Source of the DNA: JAICIG01 sp035532215
Lineage (GTDB): Bacteria; Planctomycetota; Planctomycetia; Pirellulales; JAICIG01
Direction: 5' to 3'
Assembly: GCA_035532215.1 (NCBI GenBank)
Contig: DATKRK010000354.1
Location: 1 to 9,715 of the forward strand
DNA: 9,715 bases
Shown piece by piece: positions 6,258-9,715 of this stretch. Each line of letters begins with the position of its first letter. Position 1 is the first letter of the stretch. The notes beneath the pieces were generated by a model. It saw nothing but the letters and a program-made list of their open reading frames with translations, was not told the DNA's origin and ran no database searches. The translations under genes were made by a program, and so were the position numbers.

Positions 6258-7355
6258 ATGCCCGTTGTCGCAGCACTCGATTTCCTGGCAGATACCTTCA
6301 AAACGAAGATCCCGCCGGTCTGCGCCGTGTTCGGCGACGAGCCGTTTTTGAAAACCGCGGCCATCGCCGAGCTGCGCCAGCAGGTGCTGGGCGAAGGCGA
6401 TGCGGAATTTTCGCTGACGCGCTTTTCCGGACGTTCGGTCGAGGCCCGCGAGGTGTTCGACGAACTGGCGACCGTGGCCTTGTTCGGGGGCGGCGAGCGG
6501 TTGGTGATCGTGGAAGACGCGGACGACTTCGTTTCGCAGCATCGCGCGGCTTTGGAAGCTTACGTCGCCGAGCCCAGCGGGGCCAGCACGCTGGCGCTGG
6601 TCGTCGATTCCTGGCCCAGCAACACGCGGCTGGCCAAGGCCGTGGCCGCGACGGGGCTGGCGATCGAGTGCAAATTCCCGGCCGCGGCCCAGGTGCTCAA
6701 ATGGCTGGTCACTTGGGCTCGCAATCGTCACCGAGCGAAACTCGAGCGCGACGCCGCGGAATTGCTGCTGGAAATCGTCGGCCCCGAGATGGGCTTGCTC
6801 GACCAGGAACTGGCCAAACTAGCGGCCGCAGCCGGCCAGTCGGCGATCACCGCTGAACTGGTGCAGCAACTGGTCGGCGGCTGGCGGGCGAAAACGGCCT
6901 GGGACATGCTCGATGCCGCTCTGGAGGGCCGCGCGCGGCAGGCGCTCGTGGAGCTCGACCGCCTGCTGTTGGCCGGCGAAGTTCCGATCGCCATCTTGGC
7001 GCAAATCGGCGCCTCGCTGCGGCGCTTTGCCGCCGCCACCCGGTACATCCAACAAGCCGAAGCGGCCGGCCGCAAAACGAGCCTGCGACAGGCTTTGGAA
7101 GCGGCGGGCGTCAAGCCGGCCCCGTTCATCATGAACAAGGCCGAGGCCCAGTTGCGGCAACTGGGCCGCCAGCGGGGCGGTCAACTGCTGGCCTGGCTGC
7201 TCGAGGTCGATCTGGCGTTGAAAGGGAGCAGCTCATCGCCCCCCAAAGCCCGGATCGTGCTGGAACAGCTTTTAGTGCGGCTGTCGACTCCGACGAAACC
7301 AGCCGGCAGTCCGGCGCCGCGACCAACGCTAAGCCGAACGGGGGCCGGGCGTTAG
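6258..7355 (+). CDS. holA: DNA polymerase III, delta subunit (clamp loader)
   Basis: HolA is the delta subunit of the replicative clamp loader; it opens the beta sliding clamp so that the clamp can be placed on primed DNA, acting with tau/gamma and delta'. The sequence shows the family pattern. An N-terminal AAA+-like domain carries VFGDEPFLK (residues 24-32), the position of the conserved G-D/N-D/E-x-x-L segment, and then VIVEDADDF. LALVVDSWPSNTRLAK and IECKFP follow at the usual place for the 'pdkr…K' and cysteine/aromatic region. A helical middle domain (…AELLLEIVGPEMGLLDQELAKLA) and a C-terminal helical collar domain (about residues 215-340, with the W-D-M-L-D-A and L-x-x-A-G-E-x-P-I-x-I-L motifs) complete it. 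The 365-residue length fits the family. The last ~23 residues are a Pro/Ser/Arg-rich tail beyond the collar, probably disordered. The start is ATG 6258, with only a modest GAGG at 6242-6245, 12 bases away, so a weak ribosome site. It stands alone here between two repeat-filled gaps and is probably transcribed by itself. Confidence 0.93.
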   Translation: MPVVAALDFLADTFKTKIPPVCAVFGDEPFLKTAAIAELRQQVLGEGDAEFSLTRFSGRSVEAREVFDELATVALFGGGERLVIVEDADDFVSQHRAALEAYVAEPSGASTLALVVDSWPSNTRLAKAVAATGLAIECKFPAAAQVLKWLVTWARNRHRAKLERDAAELLLEIVGPEMGLLDQELAKLAAAAGQSAITAELVQQLVGGWRAKTAWDMLDAALEGRARQALVELDRLLLAGEVPIAILAQIGASLRRFAAATRYIQQAEAAGRKTSLRQALEAAGVKPAPFIMNKAEAQLRQLGRQRGGQLLAWLLEVDLALKGSSSSPPKARIVLEQLLVRLSTPTKPAGSPAPRPTLSRTGAGR

Positions 7356-7370
7356 GTGCGGCGATTTTGA

Positions 7371-7398
7371 TTGACTTGACGGCCGCAGGCTTTATCAT
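7371..7398 (+). promoter_or_regulatory. Good sigma70-type promoter match upstream of the DUF1549 gene
   Basis: TTGACT (7371-7376) and TATCAT (7393-7398) each match the consensus at 5 of 6 positions and are spaced by 16 bases. Transcription would start near 7405, giving a leader of about 290 bases before the ATG at 7695. The leader would contain the hairpin at 7409-7428 and the palindromic element at 7457-7588. The site starts 16 bases after the holA stop codon. Confidence 0.5.
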
Positions 7399-7408
7399 AA
7401 GCGTGTAG

Positions 7409-7428
7409 AAGCGGCATCCCTGCCGCTT
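7409..7428 (+). terminator. Hairpin AAGCGGCA/TGCCGCTT at the start of the predicted leader
   Basis: An 8-bp perfect stem with loop TCCC (7417-7420) is followed by TAAAATAA. It lies directly after the predicted transcription start of the 7371-7398 promoter. On the + strand the run after it is AT-rich but not a T-run; on the - strand it would be preceded by T's and A's. It could end holA transcripts weakly, act as an early attenuator, or be another intergenic repeat. Confidence 0.35.
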
Positions 7429-7456
7429 TAAAATAACGCGGCATGGATGCGCCAAA

Positions 7457-7588
7457 CCCGGATTATTCACCGGCCCACGCTATGAGTTGACACAGCGCGT
7501 TCACACTAACCCGAAGCGCAAGCGAGGTAAAAGCGTTTCTATTCCTCGCTTGCGCTTCGGGTTGGTGTAGGCCGGTGAATAATCCGGG
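7457..7588. repeat. Palindromic intergenic element, copy 2, nested in an outer inverted repeat
   Basis: The inner arms 7503-7527 and 7544-7568 pair at 24 of 25 positions around a 16-base spacer, the mismatch being a possible U-G pair. They match the element at 2723-2788 in arm sequence and spacing. An outer perfect 19-nt inverted repeat encloses this (7457-7475 with 7570-7588, CCCGGATTATTCACCGGCC). Only one base separates the inner and outer arms on the right, but 27 bases do so on the left, so the structure is lopsided. The outer right arm has a diverged counterpart after copy 1 (2789-2808), while the outer left arm is missing there. It lies in the predicted leader of the DUF1549 gene, in a 339-base gap with no gene. 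Confidence 0.82.
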
Positions 7589-7694
7589 CGAGGGCACCCG
7601 TGCCTCCATGACTTGGTCTACATTGACCGTGTAGCGATCCCACAGTTTCGGAAATGGCGGTTAAGGAATCTCAAGCGAAACAGAGGCGAGTCCC

Positions 7695-9497
<1,803 letters not shown>

Positions 9498-9516
9498 CGC
9501 GTTTGCGGCCGGGTGT

Positions 9517-9550
9517 CAGGGCGGCTGGCGGAAAGAAAACCTCCGCCCTG
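9517..9550 (+). terminator. Hairpin after the DUF1549 gene, possible terminator
   Basis: CAGGGCGG (9517-9524) pairs perfectly with CCGCCCTG (9543-9550) around an 18-base loop, 19 bases past the stop codon. No T-run follows, so its use as a terminator is uncertain. The position and the GC-rich stem are suggestive. Confidence 0.35.
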
Positions 9551-9580
9551 CGCGGCGCTGCGAATACCGGAAATCCCAGC

Positions 9581-9641
9581 GCGGCCTTCGGCCGCAACCA
9601 ATTGAGCCACGGATGAAACACGGATAAAACACGGATGAAAT
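9581..9641. repeat. Three-unit ACGGAT array with leading hairpin, second locus
   Basis: A hairpin GCGGCC-TTC-GGCCGC (9581-9595) leads into a 31-nt block (9591-9621) identical to 5845-5875. Three tandem 11-nt units then occupy 9609-9619 (ACGGATGAAAC), 9620-9630 (ACGGATAAAAC) and 9631-9641 (ACGGATGAAAT). Unlike the first locus, no inverted partner array is visible before the window ends. GCAGAAT occurs twice just after it. It lies downstream of the DUF1549 gene. Confidence 0.8.
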
Positions 9642-9715
9642 GCAGAATGAGGCTCTTCCGCAGAATCCATGAGTGGTTTTATCGCCCCTTAGCAGGGTTG
9701 GGGTTGCGTTTTCCA

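Overview
The window looks like chromosomal DNA of a planctomycete, probably of the Pirellulales type. The clearest marker is a secreted DUF1549/DUF1553 protein, a family hugely expanded in Planctomycetes. Supporting signs are GC-rich coding DNA with high GC3, several long exported proteins, wide intergenic gaps, and many imperfect palindromic repeats in those gaps. The taxonomic call is inference from family content and sequence style.

Five genes are supported, all on the + strand. They are a small GTG-started coiled-coil protein of unknown function (298-618), an exported protein with two Ig-like modules joined by a disordered linker (841-2634), an exported protein with two carboxypeptidase-regulatory-like domains and a helical solenoid (3634-5805), the DNA polymerase III delta subunit HolA (6258-7355), and the DUF1549/DUF1553 protein with a CxxCH motif (7695-9497). 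The genes are separated by 218 to 999 bases and most have their own ribosome binding site, so this does not look like one operon. Only HolA has a well-understood cytoplasmic role (sliding-clamp loading). The three large exported proteins probably act in the periplasm or at the cell surface, with no evident shared pathway.

The non-coding DNA is the most distinctive part. Two copies of a palindromic element with 25-nt arms and a 16-nt spacer lie at 2723-2788 and 7503-7568; the second sits inside a further perfect 19-nt inverted repeat. Arrays of an 11-nt unit (consensus ACGGATNNAAC) occur at 5858-5953 as an inverted pair and again at 9609-9641, introduced by an identical 31-nt block. A cloverleaf-like inverted repeat lies at 6055-6146. 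The 999-base gap at 2635-3633 has no credible gene but carries several nested inverted repeats that could fold into large hairpins. A good sigma70-type promoter match at 7371-7398 would give the DUF1549 gene a roughly 290-nt leader containing two of these hairpin structures.

I found no CRISPR array, tRNA, rRNA, transposase, toxin-antitoxin pair or defence system. The candidates for something undescribed are the repeat elements, the structured gap, and the two exported proteins with unusual domain layouts.
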